NCBI RefSeq assembly: GCF_900105125.1
Contig: NZ_LT629750.1
Location: forward strand, 6,909,001 to 6,973,000
Length of the DNA: 64,000 nucleotides
DNA from: Bradyrhizobium canariense
GTDB lineage: Bacteria; Pseudomonadota; Alphaproteobacteria; Rhizobiales; Xanthobacteraceae
Direction: 5' to 3'
Numbering within the stretch: the first letter of the stretch is position 1; the number at the start of each line of letters is the position of its first letter. The position numbers and the translations under genes were made by a program. Positions 44,310 through 53,628 of this stretch are shown piece after piece. The notes beneath the pieces were generated by a model that did no database searches, was not told the origin of the DNA, and saw only the letters and a list, made by a program, of their open reading frames with translations.

Positions 44310-44789
44310 TCAATTTCGCTTGATCGATGCGCCGAGCCGGGCCAGTGCCGCCCGCAATTCCTCGTCCTCGACCGCCGAAAGGCTTTCGGCGACTTTCGCG
44401 ATCGCTTTCGCGTCAGGGGCGCGAGGGGCCGCGGGCCGATCCCGGCGCGACAGCGGGGCCTGCCGCAACGCCAGCCGGCCCACCGCGCTCCATCCGAAGA
44501 AGCGGTTCACCCGTTGCAGAATAGTGTCGGAGGCGTGCTGGATTTCGAGCGCCATGGGACCTTCCACCCGCAGAACAAGTGTGGCCGGTTCCTGCGGCTG
44601 TCCCTCCACCGGCCGCGGCCACTGGATTTTCAGCGGCTCGGAACATCTGGCGATCTCCGGCCCCGCGATTTCCGACCAGCGCGTCACCAGCTCCCGCGCC
44701 GCGAATCCCTGCTTGGCGTAGGCGTCGGAAAACACGTCGCTGAGCAGGACGGAAAGCGGCTTGGCACTGATCGGACCGGGTCTGGACAT
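44310..44789 (-). CDS. DciA-like DUF721 protein
   Basis: A 159-residue protein. The N-terminal half matches DUF721: PLSVLLSDVFSDAYAKQGFAARELVTRWSEIAGPEIARCSEPLKIQW, then ATLVLRVEGPMALEIQHASDTILQRVNRFFG, a KH-like beta-alpha fold. DciA proteins of this family help load the replicative helicase DnaB in bacteria lacking DnaC. The C-terminus is a charged, low-complexity tail ending ARLGASIKRN. ATG 44789 (MSRPGPIS) is used. It leads a group with the DsbA-like protein and smc, and is separated from mutY by a higBA module. Confidence 0.85.
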   Translation of the reverse strand: MSRPGPISAKPLSVLLSDVFSDAYAKQGFAARELVTRWSEIAGPEIARCSEPLKIQWPRPVEGQPQEPATLVLRVEGPMALEIQHASDTILQRVNRFFGWSAVGRLALRQAPLSRRDRPAAPRAPDAKAIAKVAESLSAVEDEELRAALARLGASIKRN

Positions 44790-44825
44790 GGGTTCTTGCA
44801 ACACCGTCCTGCAACGGCGACACGC

Positions 44826-45143
44826 TTACGCCGCGCGCGGCCGGATTGTCTTGAGATCGCGATCGATCTCGCGCCTTCGTTGCATCAGATCGTAGTCCAT
44901 CTGCAAGCCGAGAAAGAAGCCCTCCGACAGCCCAAAATAGCGGGCAAGCCGCAAATCAGTGTCGGCGGTGACATCTCGCTTGCCAAGCACAATTTCATTG
45001 ATTCGGCGGGGAGCAACATGAACGGCACGCGCCAAAGCATTCTGGCTGAGTTCCATTGGCTTCAGGAATTCTTCAAGGAGGATTTCGCCGGGATGCGGGT
45101 TGGTTAGAAGGCCGCTTTTAGTGGTAATCGACGATTTCGACAT
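44826..45143 (-). CDS. higA: HigA-type antitoxin (XRE helix-turn-helix)
   Basis: A 105-residue protein with the HigA/VapI signature: [65 protein letters not shown], a helix-turn-helix of XRE type that binds its own promoter and neutralises HigB. ATG 45143 ([11 protein letters not shown]) lies inside the last codons of higB, a 26-base overlap typical of higBA. AGGAGGACC just upstream is a strong ribosome site. The toxin gene is damaged (see next entry), so this may be an orphan antitoxin or an autoregulated relic. It ends with a charged tail ([17 protein letters not shown]). Confidence 0.93.
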   Translation of the reverse strand: MSKSSITTKSGLLTNPHPGEILLEEFLKPMELSQNALARAVHVAPRRINEIVLGKRDVTADTDLRLARYFGLSEGFFLGLQMDYDLMQRRREIDRDLKTIRPRAA

Positions 45144-45399
45144 GTGATGGTCCTCCTTCGTCCCATCTAAAACAGATGCGCCATTGATTGTTGATGCGGA
45201 TCGAGTGTTGTCCCTGGCGATTCGCTCGCAGTGCTTCAAGGCGATTGCCGGGCGGCACGCGAAGATCGTTCAAGACCCGTGCCTGATTCAGAAGACGAAG
45301 CTTTCTTAGAGCAACATTCTGGATGTCGGCCGGTAATTTCCGACTCCGGCGTCCTGACCAGATCAATTCTGATTAGGGATCGACGAAGCCTTGAATCAT
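45118..45399 (-). pseudogene. higB: higB toxin with in-frame stop at codon 9
   Basis: Read from the ATG at 45397-45399 the frame gives MIQGFVDP, then TAA (45373-45375), then [12 protein letters not shown] and the rest of a HigB/RelE-fold toxin ([29 protein letters not shown], ending VEIVDYH). The normal family start is MIQ-like and about 92 residues long, so a single nonsense codon interrupts an otherwise intact gene. Downstream of the stop, TTG at 45366 could restart an 82-residue product lacking the first strand. The catalytic [10 protein letters not shown] region is intact. A sequencing error at one base would also explain it. The gene overlaps higA. Confidence 0.8.
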
Positions 45400-45487
45400 G
45401 ATTGACTATAACGCAACGCGTTATGGGCGCAAGCCTGAACCAATCAAGTTTGCTGGTCAGGTCGTGATTCTAATTCTAAAATGAGAC

Positions 45488-46639
45488 GTGCCCCCATCAT
45501 CAGCAACCAAGAACAAGAACCGAATCCTCCCCGAAGACGGTGGCCGCCCCGCGCTGCTGCTCGATTGGTACGACCGTCATCGCCGCCGGCTGCCGTGGCG
45601 TCCGCCGGCGGGTGAGCGCGCCGATCCTTATCGGGTCTGGCTGTCGGAAATCATGCTGCAGCAGACCGGCGTCAAGACGGTCGGACCCTATTTCGAGAAA
45701 TTCGTCGCGCGATGGCCCGATGTCGATGCGCTGGGCAGCGCGTCGCTGGACGACGTGCTGCGGATGTGGGCCGGGCTCGGCTATTATTCCCGCGCGCGCA
45801 ATCTGCATGCCTGCGCGGTGGCGGTGCGGCGCGATCATGGCGGCGTGTTTCCGGACATCGAGGAAAGCTTGCGCGCGCTGCCGGGGATCGGGCCGTATAC
45901 CGCAGCCGCCATCGCTGCGATTGCATTTGGCCGGCGGACCATGCCGGTCGACGGCAACATCGAGCGCGTGGTGTCGCGGCTGTTCGCGGTCGAGGAGCCG
46001 CTGCCGCAGGCCAAACCGCTGATCCAACGGCTTGCAGCGACGCTGCTTGGCGCTGGCGATGCGGAGTCACGCGCCGGGGACGTGAAGGCACGCGCCGGCG
46101 ACGTGAAGTCACGCGCCGGGGATAGTGCGCAGGCGCTGATGGATCTCGGCTCCTCCATCTGCACGCCCAAGAAGCCAGCCTGCGCGCTGTGCCCGCTCAA
46201 TGAAGATTGCGTGAGCCGCGCGCGCGGCGATCAGGAAACGTTTCCGCGCAAAGCGCCGAAGAAAGCCGGCGAGTTGCGCCGGGGCGCAGCGTTCGTGGTC
46301 ACGTGCGGCAATGAGTTGCTGGTTCGCACCCGCCCCGAAAAGGGATTGCTCGGCGGCATGACCGAAGTGCCGACCTCCGACTGGCGGGCCGCGCAGGACG
46401 ACAAGGCATCACTGACGCAGGCGCCTGTTTTGAACGGCGTTGCGCGATGGCACCGCAAGGCCGGCGTTGTGACGCATGTCTTCACGCACTTCCCGCTGGA
46501 GCTGGTGGTCTATACCGCAAACATTCCCGCGCGTGGCCGCGCGCCGGAGGGCATGCGCTGGGTGCCGATTGCGACGCTGAAGGACGAAGCGCTGCCGAAC
46601 GTCATGCGCAAGGTGATCGCGCATGGGCTTGGAGAATAG
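45488..46639 (+). CDS. mutY: A/G-specific adenine DNA glycosylase MutY
   Basis: A 383-residue base-excision enzyme that removes adenine mispaired with 8-oxoguanine. The HhH-GPD domain has LSEIMLQQTGVKTVGPYFEKF (catalytic Glu in SEIMLQQ), ALPGIGPYTAAAIAAIAFG (helix-hairpin-helix) and PVDGNIERVVSRLFA (catalytic Asp). Cys225, 232, 235 and 241 (C-x6-C-x2-C-x5-C) bind the [4Fe-4S] cluster. The C-terminal Nudix-like domain (from about residue 260, HVFTHFPLELVVYTANIP) reads 8-oxoG. A three-fold AGDxxxR repeat at residues 190-210 splits helices just before the cluster loop. The start is GTG at 45488; no in-frame ATG lies near. The gene is divergent from higBA. Confidence 0.95.
   Translation: MPPSSATKNKNRILPEDGGRPALLLDWYDRHRRRLPWRPPAGERADPYRVWLSEIMLQQTGVKTVGPYFEKFVARWPDVDALGSASLDDVLRMWAGLGYYSRARNLHACAVAVRRDHGGVFPDIEESLRALPGIGPYTAAAIAAIAFGRRTMPVDGNIERVVSRLFAVEEPLPQAKPLIQRLAATLLGAGDAESRAGDVKARAGDVKSRAGDSAQALMDLGSSICTPKKPACALCPLNEDCVSRARGDQETFPRKAPKKAGELRRGAAFVVTCGNELLVRTRPEKGLLGGMTEVPTSDWRAAQDDKASLTQAPVLNGVARWHRKAGVVTHVFTHFPLELVVYTANIPARGRAPEGMRWVPIATLKDEALPNVMRKVIAHGLGE
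46055..46117 (+). repeat. In-frame 21-bp tandem repeat inside mutY
   Basis: Three consecutive 21-base units (46055, 46076 and 46097) each encode AGD-x-x-x-R-like heptapeptides (GDAESRA, GDVKARA, GDVKSRA), followed by a partial fourth (GGGGA). Units 2 and 3 differ at two bases. Being a multiple of three it keeps the frame. It lies between the GPD domain and the iron-sulfur loop. Confidence 0.9.
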
Positions 46640-46650
46640 CTAGCCGTACC

Positions 46651-46710
46651 TATAGCGTTTTCGAGCGAAGTGGGTACCGGTTCGCGTGAAGAAAACGCGT
46701 CAAACAAAAG
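46651..46710 (+). repeat. Interspersed repeat family B, copy 2
   Basis: GCGTTTTC (46655-46662) and GAAAACGC (46691-46698) are inverted arms with a 28-base centre, the same arms and spacing as copy 1 at 5662-5716. It lies between the convergent mutY and FAD-monooxygenase genes. Confidence 0.85.
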
Positions 46711-46711
46711 A

Positions 46712-47989
46712 CTAAAGGCTGTTGCGCGTCGGCATCGTCACGATCGGCGGCTTGGCGTTGAGGCCTTCGACCTGAAAGCCGGCGACGCGCTTGTAGTTGG
46801 CGGCGATCTCTTCCAGCTCCTTCTGCGACAACACGTCGGTGACGACGCCGTAACCATCAGGTGCGCGCTCCTCGACCAGTTGCATCACCTGCTCCGGCCC
46901 GTTGCGGCGGTTGAGCTTCACAAGATCCGTCGTGGCGGGCCGTCGTTCCGCCTCATAGGCCATCAGCGCAGCGTTGGTTGGGCCGTGTGCCAGGATCTCG
47001 CGGGTCAGGACGCGGGCATCGAGGATCGCCTGCGACGCGCCGTTGGACCCGATCGGATACATCGGATGCGCGGCATCGCCCATCAGAGTGACCGGGCCAA
47101 ATGTCCAGCGATCGATCGGATCGCGATCGACCAGCGGATATTCATAAGCATGCGGGCAATTCCGGATCAGGCCGGGCACGTCGAGCCAGTCGAATTTCCA
47201 GTCTTCGAACCACGGCAGAAATTCTTCCAGCCGGGCGGTGCGATTATAATCCTCCCGCCGCCATTGATAGGTCGGCGGCATATGCCGCTCGGCGACCCAA
47301 TTGATCGAAAACTTGCCGTTGGCGTCGGGCTCCTTGGAGATCGAGTAGCAAACGAATTTCAGGATCTCGTGGCCGGCCATGATCATGGTGCGGCCGGACA
47401 GGAACGCATCGCCCTTGGTGATACCGCGCCAGAGGATGCGTCCGTTCCAGATCGGCGGACCTTCCTGCGGATAAAGTTTCTCGCGGATCGCCGAATGAAT
47501 GCCGTCGGCCGCAATCAGAAGCCGGCCATCGTAGCTGCCTGCGGATTTACCCGTCGCCTTGTCGATGAAGCCGGCGCGGATGCCGCCTGAGGTCTCCGAC
47601 CAACCGGTCAGGTGATGGCTGGTGAGAATGTTCTCCGACCCCAGCCGTTCGGTTGCGGCATCGAGCAGGATCTGCTGCAGCGTGCCGCGATGGATGGAAA
47701 ACTGCGGCCATTTGTAGCCGGCCTCGATGCCGCGCGGCTCGCTCCAGATCGGCTTGCCGTGCTTGGAGAAATACGCAAGCTCCTTGGTGCGGACCCCTGA
47801 GGCGTCGAGCTTGTGAAGCAGGCCGAGCTCGATCAGCTCGCGCACGGCGTGCGGCAGCACGTTGATGCCGACGCCAAGCGGCTTCAGCTCCGAGACGCTC
47901 TCGAACACTTTGGCGGGAATGCCGATCTGGTGCAGGCTGAGCGCCAGTGTCAGCCCGCCGATGCCGCCGCCGGCGATGAGTACCGTCAT
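46712..47989 (-). CDS. FAD-dependent aromatic monooxygenase-like oxidoreductase
   Basis: A 425-residue protein of the PHBH fold. TVLIAGGGIGGLTLALSLHQIGIPAKVFE is the FAD-binding GxGxxG at the N-terminus. RLLIAADGIHSAIR is the DG motif and VTLMGDAAHPMYPIGSNGASQAILDA is the GD motif. It resembles flavin-dependent oxidoreductases of the PhzS/salicylate-hydroxylase-like group that hydroxylate an aromatic or heteroaromatic substrate with NAD(P)H and O2. The substrate is unknown. The ATG is at 47989. A glutathione S-transferase gene is divergent, and a LysR gene is nearby. Confidence 0.9.
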   Translation of the reverse strand: MTVLIAGGGIGGLTLALSLHQIGIPAKVFESVSELKPLGVGINVLPHAVRELIELGLLHKLDASGVRTKELAYFSKHGKPIWSEPRGIEAGYKWPQFSIHRGTLQQILLDAATERLGSENILTSHHLTGWSETSGGIRAGFIDKATGKSAGSYDGRLLIAADGIHSAIREKLYPQEGPPIWNGRILWRGITKGDAFLSGRTMIMAGHEILKFVCYSISKEPDANGKFSINWVAERHMPPTYQWRREDYNRTARLEEFLPWFEDWKFDWLDVPGLIRNCPHAYEYPLVDRDPIDRWTFGPVTLMGDAAHPMYPIGSNGASQAILDARVLTREILAHGPTNAALMAYEAERRPATTDLVKLNRRNGPEQVMQLVEERAPDGYGVVTDVLSQKELEEIAANYKRVAGFQVEGLNAKPPIVTMPTRNSL

Positions 47990-48118
47990 CCCTGGGATCC
48001 CTGTTGCTTTGCAAGCGTCATGGCATGGGCGGCCAAGGCGGGCAACCGCGAAAGCCCGGCGGGGATGGACGGCGGAGAGACACGCCGTTAACGTTCGGCT
48101 TTCTCAACGAGGACAGCC

Positions 48119-48733
48119 ATGTTCAAGCTCTACTACGTTCCCGGCACCTGCGCGCTTGCGTCGCATATCGCGTTGGCGGAGGCCGGCGCCCCGTACACGA
48201 CCGTGAAGCTCGACTTCAAGGCCAACCAGCAGAACAGCCCGGAATATCTCGCGATCAATCCGAAGGGCAGGGTTCCGTCACTGGTGACGGATCGCGGCGT
48301 CCTGACCGAGACGCCGGCGATGCTTGCCTTCATCGCCCAGAGTTTTCCGCAGGCGAAACTGGCGCCGCTCGACGACGCTTTCGAATTCGCCAAAGTACAG
48401 GCCTTCAACAGCTATCTGTGCTCGACCGTGCATGTCGCGCACGCCCACAAGGGGCGCGGCTACCGCTGGGCGACGGAGGAAAGTACGTTCGCCGACATGA
48501 AGCGCATGGTGCCCAAAACCATGGGCGCCAATTTCGCGCTGATCGAGCGCGACATGCTGAAGGGGCCGTGGGTGATGGGCCAGCAGTACACGGTCTGCGA
48601 CGCCTATCTGTTTACGCTGTCCGGGTGGCTGGAGGGCGACAGCGTCGATCTTGCGACCCTGCCGAAGGTGGCCGACCATCGCAAACGCATGTCGGAACGG
48701 CCGGCGGTCCAGAAGGTGATGGCCGAGCAGTAG
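48119..48733 (+). CDS. Glutathione S-transferase family protein
   Basis: A 204-residue protein. The thioredoxin-like domain (residues 1-80) starts MFKLYYVPGTCALASHIAL, with the Cys/Ser pair of beta-class GSTs, and has NPKGRVPSLVTD (cis-Pro) and LTETPAMLAFIA (the glutathione-contacting ET/ES motif). The C-terminal helical domain has WVMGQQYTVCDAYLFTL, the N-capping motif. It conjugates glutathione or reduces disulfides; the substrate is unknown. It is divergent from the FAD monooxygenase, and its stop lies 2 bases from the LysR stop. Confidence 0.92.
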   Translation: MFKLYYVPGTCALASHIALAEAGAPYTTVKLDFKANQQNSPEYLAINPKGRVPSLVTDRGVLTETPAMLAFIAQSFPQAKLAPLDDAFEFAKVQAFNSYLCSTVHVAHAHKGRGYRWATEESTFADMKRMVPKTMGANFALIERDMLKGPWVMGQQYTVCDAYLFTLSGWLEGDSVDLATLPKVADHRKRMSERPAVQKVMAEQ

Positions 48734-48735
48734 GG

Positions 48736-49659
48736 TTAAGCAGCCCTGCGTTTGTCGCGATCCAGTCCGCGTCCCGTTTCCAGAATCAGCTTGCGCAGCC
48801 AGATCGAACCGGGGTCCATCTGCGCGCGGGTCGGATAGAACAGGAACTGCTCGTCAATCCCGGGGTCGAGCGGTGGCGTCACCGTCACCAGCGACAATTG
48901 CTTCGACAGTGCGGCGATCAGGCGGCGCGGCACGAAGGCGACGAGGTCGGTGCGCGCGGTGACATGCAGCGCCTCGATATAGCCGGGCACGACCAGCGCG
49001 ATCCGCCGCTCGATGCCCCTGGCGCGCAGCCAGGTATCGATCAGGTCCTCGTTCTGGCCGCGGATGACGACGGCGACATGCCGAGCGCTGACGAACGCCT
49101 CGCGCTTTTTCAGTTTGACGCCGGCGGGATGCCCGCGCCGCACCGCGAGCGCATCGCTGTCGGTATAGAGGCGCTGGCGGTGAAATCCGCGGAACGCATC
49201 GCCGATCGAGATCACGAGATCGATGGTGCGCGCGAACTCGGCGGTGAAGATCGCGGGCCCCCGCCACGGCACGACGTTGATGGTTACGTTTGGCGCAGCG
49301 CGCGTGATCTTCGCCATCAGCGGCGGCATCAATAGTTCGACCGCGAGATCCGGCATCATCAGGCGAAAGTGCCGTTCGCTCCGCGCGGCGTCGAAATCGT
49401 CGGGAACGAACAAGGAGCGTACCTGGTCGAGCGCCTGCGCCAGCGGCCCGCGCAAGGCCTGCGCCCGCGGCGTCAGCTCCATCCTTGCGCCGTTGCGCAC
49501 CAGAAGCGGGTCGCCGATCAGATCGCGCAGCCGCTGCAGCGCATGGCTCGCGGCCGGCTGCGACAGCCCGATCCGCATCCCCGCGCGGCTGACATTGGCT
49601 TCCTTGAGCAGGGCGTCGAGCGCGACCAGCAGATTGAGGTCAAGCGAATTCAAATTCAT
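48736..49659 (-). CDS. LysR-type transcriptional regulator (NodD-like group)
   Basis: A 307-residue protein. Residues 1-62 form the winged helix-turn-helix (LNLLVALDALLKEANVSRAGMRIGLSQPAASHALQRLRDLIGDPLLVRNGARMELT), of the NodD/NahR-like subgroup that starts LDLNLLVALDALL. The effector domain follows (RHFRLMMPDLAVELLMPPLMAKI). ATG 49659 (MNLNSLDLN) is the family start. It is divergent from an NTF2-like gene 91 bases away; an ATTCAT-atc-ATGAAT palindrome overlaps its start codon (49654-49668). Direct control of the NTF2-like gene is the simplest reading. Confidence 0.92.
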   Translation of the reverse strand: MNLNSLDLNLLVALDALLKEANVSRAGMRIGLSQPAASHALQRLRDLIGDPLLVRNGARMELTPRAQALRGPLAQALDQVRSLFVPDDFDAARSERHFRLMMPDLAVELLMPPLMAKITRAAPNVTINVVPWRGPAIFTAEFARTIDLVISIGDAFRGFHRQRLYTDSDALAVRRGHPAGVKLKKREAFVSARHVAVVIRGQNEDLIDTWLRARGIERRIALVVPGYIEALHVTARTDLVAFVPRRLIAALSKQLSLVTVTPPLDPGIDEQFLFYPTRAQMDPGSIWLRKLILETGRGLDRDKRRAA

Positions 49660-49750
49660 ATCATGAATAGATATCATATTCACTATCGATTGGAAGAATG
49701 GCGCGCGGCGCGGCAATGCTTGGCGATCAGCCAATCAACGGAGAACAGCC

Positions 49751-50179
49751 ATGAGCGCAGCCGACAACAAGAAACTGATGCAAGAGATTTTCGTTTCCGC
49801 GGGAGACCCCGATCCCGCGGCGCGCGACCGTTCGCTGTTCACCGCGAGTCTCGCCGACGACGCGAAATGGATCGTGACCGGGCAGTATTCCTGGTCGCGC
49901 ATTTTCACCGGCAAGCAATCGATCCTGAACGATTTGCACGGTCATGTCCGTTCGCGGCTGGTCGAGCGGGCGCGCACCCTTGCGCATCGCTTCATCGCGG
50001 ACGGTGATCATGTCGTGGTCGAGGCCAAGGGCGACAACGTCACCAAAGCGGGGGTCCGTTACGACAACGACTATTGCCTGGTGTTCCGGCTGGAGAACGG
50101 GAAGATCAAGGAGGTCAGGGAATATTGCGACTCGATTCTGACCGAGAGGGCGCTGGGACCGTTTCCGCAAGCACAATGA
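49751..50179 (+). CDS. NTF2/SnoaL-like protein
   Basis: A 142-residue protein of the SnoaL-like/nuclear-transport-factor-2 cone fold: LFTASLADDAKWIVTGQYSWSRIFTGKQSILNDL, then ADGDHVVVEAKGDNVTKAGVRYDNDYCLVFRLENGKIKEVREYCDS, where the conserved strand ends carry the pocket. Members are isomerases, dehydratases or ligand-binding proteins; the active-site Asp/His pairs are not clear enough to say more. It is divergent from the LysR gene and so is likely its target. Confidence 0.82.
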   Translation: MSAADNKKLMQEIFVSAGDPDPAARDRSLFTASLADDAKWIVTGQYSWSRIFTGKQSILNDLHGHVRSRLVERARTLAHRFIADGDHVVVEAKGDNVTKAGVRYDNDYCLVFRLENGKIKEVREYCDSILTERALGPFPQAQ

Positions 50180-50206
50180 GCCAAGTAAGAAATAAGCAAG
50201 AAAAAG

Positions 50207-50237
50207 GTGGGCACGGCGCAAGGCGCCTTTGCCCACC
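50207..50237. terminator. Hairpin between the NTF2-like and GST genes
   Basis: GGTGGGCA (50207-50214) pairs with TGCCCACC (50230-50237), with inner GGCGC/GCGCC pairing. It is a member of a common GC-rich repeat type and lies between convergent genes, with an A-run before it. It probably terminates transcription in at least one direction. Confidence 0.6.
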
Positions 50238-50262
50238 CTACGATTTCACGGGGACGCGGTGA

Positions 50263-50949
50263 TCAGGCCGCCTTGGTCTTCAGATGGCCGAACATGATGT
50301 GCTTGGCTTCGTCGTCCATTTCCGCCTTGAAGGTGAACTTGTCCTTCAGCGCGATCGCCCGCGCCGCGGCCGGACGCGCGGAGACTTCATCGAGCAGCCG
50401 CTTTACGTTGGGATATTTTGTAAAAACGTCGTCGCCGAGCACGTATGGCGCCATGCGTGCCCAGCCCCAGAACGCCATGTCCGCGATGGTGTAGGTGTCG
50501 CCGACCATGTAGCGGCTCTTGGCGAGATGATCGTCGAGGATCTTGTAATGGCGATGCGCTTCGTACTGATAGCGGTTATGGGCGTATTCGAGATCCTTGG
50601 GCGCGGCATGCTTGAAGTGCACGGCTTGCCCGGAATAGGGGCCGAGTCCGGTGGCGATGAACATCAGCCATGACAGCAACTGCGCACGGTTCGCGGGCGT
50701 GTTGGCGGGCATGAACTTGCCGGTTTTTTCGCCGAGGTAAAGCAGGATCGCGTTGCTGTCGAAAACGAACACGCCGTTATCGTCGATCGCCGGCACCTTG
50801 CCGTTCGGATTCACTTTGAGGAATTCCGGCTTGAACTGATCGCCCTTGCGGGTATCGACCGGCACCAGCTCGCAGGGCAGGCCGGTCTCTTCCAGAAACA
50901 GCGCGACCTTGTTCGGGTTCGGTGCGCCATTGAAGTAAAATTTGAGCAT
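50263..50949 (-). CDS. Glutathione S-transferase family protein
   Basis: A 228-residue protein, YfcG/YghU-like. The N-terminal thioredoxin fold (MLKFYFNGAPNPNKVALFLEETGLP, NPNGKVPAIDDNGVFVFDSNAILLYLG with the conserved DSNAI) is followed by the helical domain (YMVGDTYTIADMAFWGWA). The Asn at position 11-13 replaces the usual Ser/Cys, as in YfcG-type enzymes that work on disulfides. It could act in redox repair. It stands alone between the NTF2-like gene and ccrM. The ATG is at 50949. Confidence 0.92.
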   Translation of the reverse strand: MLKFYFNGAPNPNKVALFLEETGLPCELVPVDTRKGDQFKPEFLKVNPNGKVPAIDDNGVFVFDSNAILLYLGEKTGKFMPANTPANRAQLLSWLMFIATGLGPYSGQAVHFKHAAPKDLEYAHNRYQYEAHRHYKILDDHLAKSRYMVGDTYTIADMAFWGWARMAPYVLGDDVFTKYPNVKRLLDEVSARPAAARAIALKDKFTFKAEMDDEAKHIMFGHLKTKAA

Positions 50950-51216
50950 CAGAAATCTCCCTTATCTTTGTTGGCCCCGGGAAAATCGGGACGCGGCGGC
51001 ACGGCCGCGAGCGGCTATGTCCATGCTCAAATTTCGGCGTAAAGCGCAAGCGACGAGTTTGTGAAGGGAGCTGGCCACTCGCACACTGCTGAATTGGCCG
51101 GGGCATTCAGCGATGCACAGGCCCGCAACCATGCTTCCGGTCGGCGGTATGGATCCCGGGTCCGCGACTTTGTCGCATCCCGGAACGACGGAGAGATAAA
51201 GGTTTGGCCTGGAAGC

Positions 51217-52369
<1,153 letters not shown>

Positions 52370-52576
52370 AGGCGACGCTGTCGGCGACGCGGGACTAAAC
52401 AACCGACTGGCGATACATTGACCGGGCAAAGTAAAAATCGACTTAACCGGCAAATTCTTTCACGCTAGGCAATTTTTGCCGGGCGGGTTATTGATTAATG
52501 GAATGGAAATTTTACGTTCTCGTCGCGTTGATGCCGAATGAGCGGTTGCAGAACGTTGGAATGAGGGAAAAGCGCC

Positions 52577-53518
52577 ATGCGTTACGATGATTTCCGTCGC
52601 AGCGACGACATCGACGACCGTCGCGATGACAGCGGTGGCGGCGGAATGGGTGGCGGCGGCGGTTTTGGTCTTCCGATGGGCGGCGGCGGGCTCGGCATCG
52701 GCACCCTCATCGTGCTCGGCCTTGTCAGTTACGCCTTCGGCATCGATCCGCGCATCCTGATCGGCGGCGCGGAAATTCTCAACGGCGGCAGCGGTCAGGC
52801 GCCGACCTATCAGACCGATCGCAGGACTTCTTCCAGCAAGACCGGCGCGCCGACCGATGAGATGGGCAGCATGATCGCCGGTATCCTCGGCGAGATCGAC
52901 GATCGCTGGAGCGAAATCTTCCAGGCCAGCGGGCAATCCTATTCCGGTCCGCGCATCGTTTTGTTTCGCAACGCCACCAATGGCGGGCGCTGCGGCATGG
53001 CGCAGTCGGCGATGGGGCCGTTCTACTGCCCGCCCGACAAACAGATTTTTCTCGATACCGGATTTTTCCGCGAGGTCGAGACGCGATTCCACGGCTGCTC
53101 GGGCAGCGCCTGCAAGTTCACCGCGGCCTATATCATCGCGCATGAGGCTGGCCATCACATCCAGAACCTGCTCGGTATCCTGCCGCGCGTGACGCGGCTG
53201 CAGCAACAGTCCGGCAGCAAGGCGGAATCCAACGCGCTTCAGGTGAAGGTCGAGTTGCAGGCGGATTGCCTGTCGGGCGTCTGGGTCAATCGCGAGGCGA
53301 AGAAGCGCCCCAATTTCCTTGAGCCGGGTGATATCGATGCTGCGCTGACCACGGCGTCCGCGATCGGCGACGATACGTTGCAGCGACAAGCCACCGGGCG
53401 CGTGGTGCCGGATTCGTTCACGCACGGCTCGGCCGCGCAGAGAAAGCAATGGTTCATGACCGGCTACCAACAGGGCACGGTGCAGGCCTGCAACACGTTC
53501 GGCGCCGGAGCGTTGTAA
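52577..53518 (+). CDS. Neutral zinc metallopeptidase (YpfJ family)
   Basis: A 313-residue protein. The N-terminus has acidic/arginine repeats and a Gly-rich stretch (GGGGMGGGGGFGLPMGGGG), then a transmembrane helix (GIGTLIVLGLVSYAFGI). The catalytic domain has AAYIIAHEAGHHIQNLLGIL (HExxH) and ELQADCLSGVW, where Glu is the third zinc ligand. CPPDKQIFLDTGFF and conserved cysteines match the family. It is a membrane-tethered peptidase of unknown target. GAGGGA lies upstream of the ATG at 52577. The gene is divergent from ccrM. Confidence 0.9.
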   Translation: MRYDDFRRSDDIDDRRDDSGGGGMGGGGGFGLPMGGGGLGIGTLIVLGLVSYAFGIDPRILIGGAEILNGGSGQAPTYQTDRRTSSSKTGAPTDEMGSMIAGILGEIDDRWSEIFQASGQSYSGPRIVLFRNATNGGRCGMAQSAMGPFYCPPDKQIFLDTGFFREVETRFHGCSGSACKFTAAYIIAHEAGHHIQNLLGILPRVTRLQQQSGSKAESNALQVKVELQADCLSGVWVNREAKKRPNFLEPGDIDAALTTASAIGDDTLQRQATGRVVPDSFTHGSAAQRKQWFMTGYQQGTVQACNTFGAGAL

Positions 53519-53628
53519 TTGATCGGCGTCGTTCCGGCCGTGCGAACCCGGAATCATGATGCTCTACTCATGCGATTCCGGATCAGCCCGTTTTGCGATC
53601 TGTCCGGAATGACGGGCGAGGGTTTGTA

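Noticed and set aside
52443..52457. TTAA-N7-ATTC upstream of ccrM as a CtrA site
   Set aside because: Only one half matches TTAA-N7-TTAA, which is too weak to claim.
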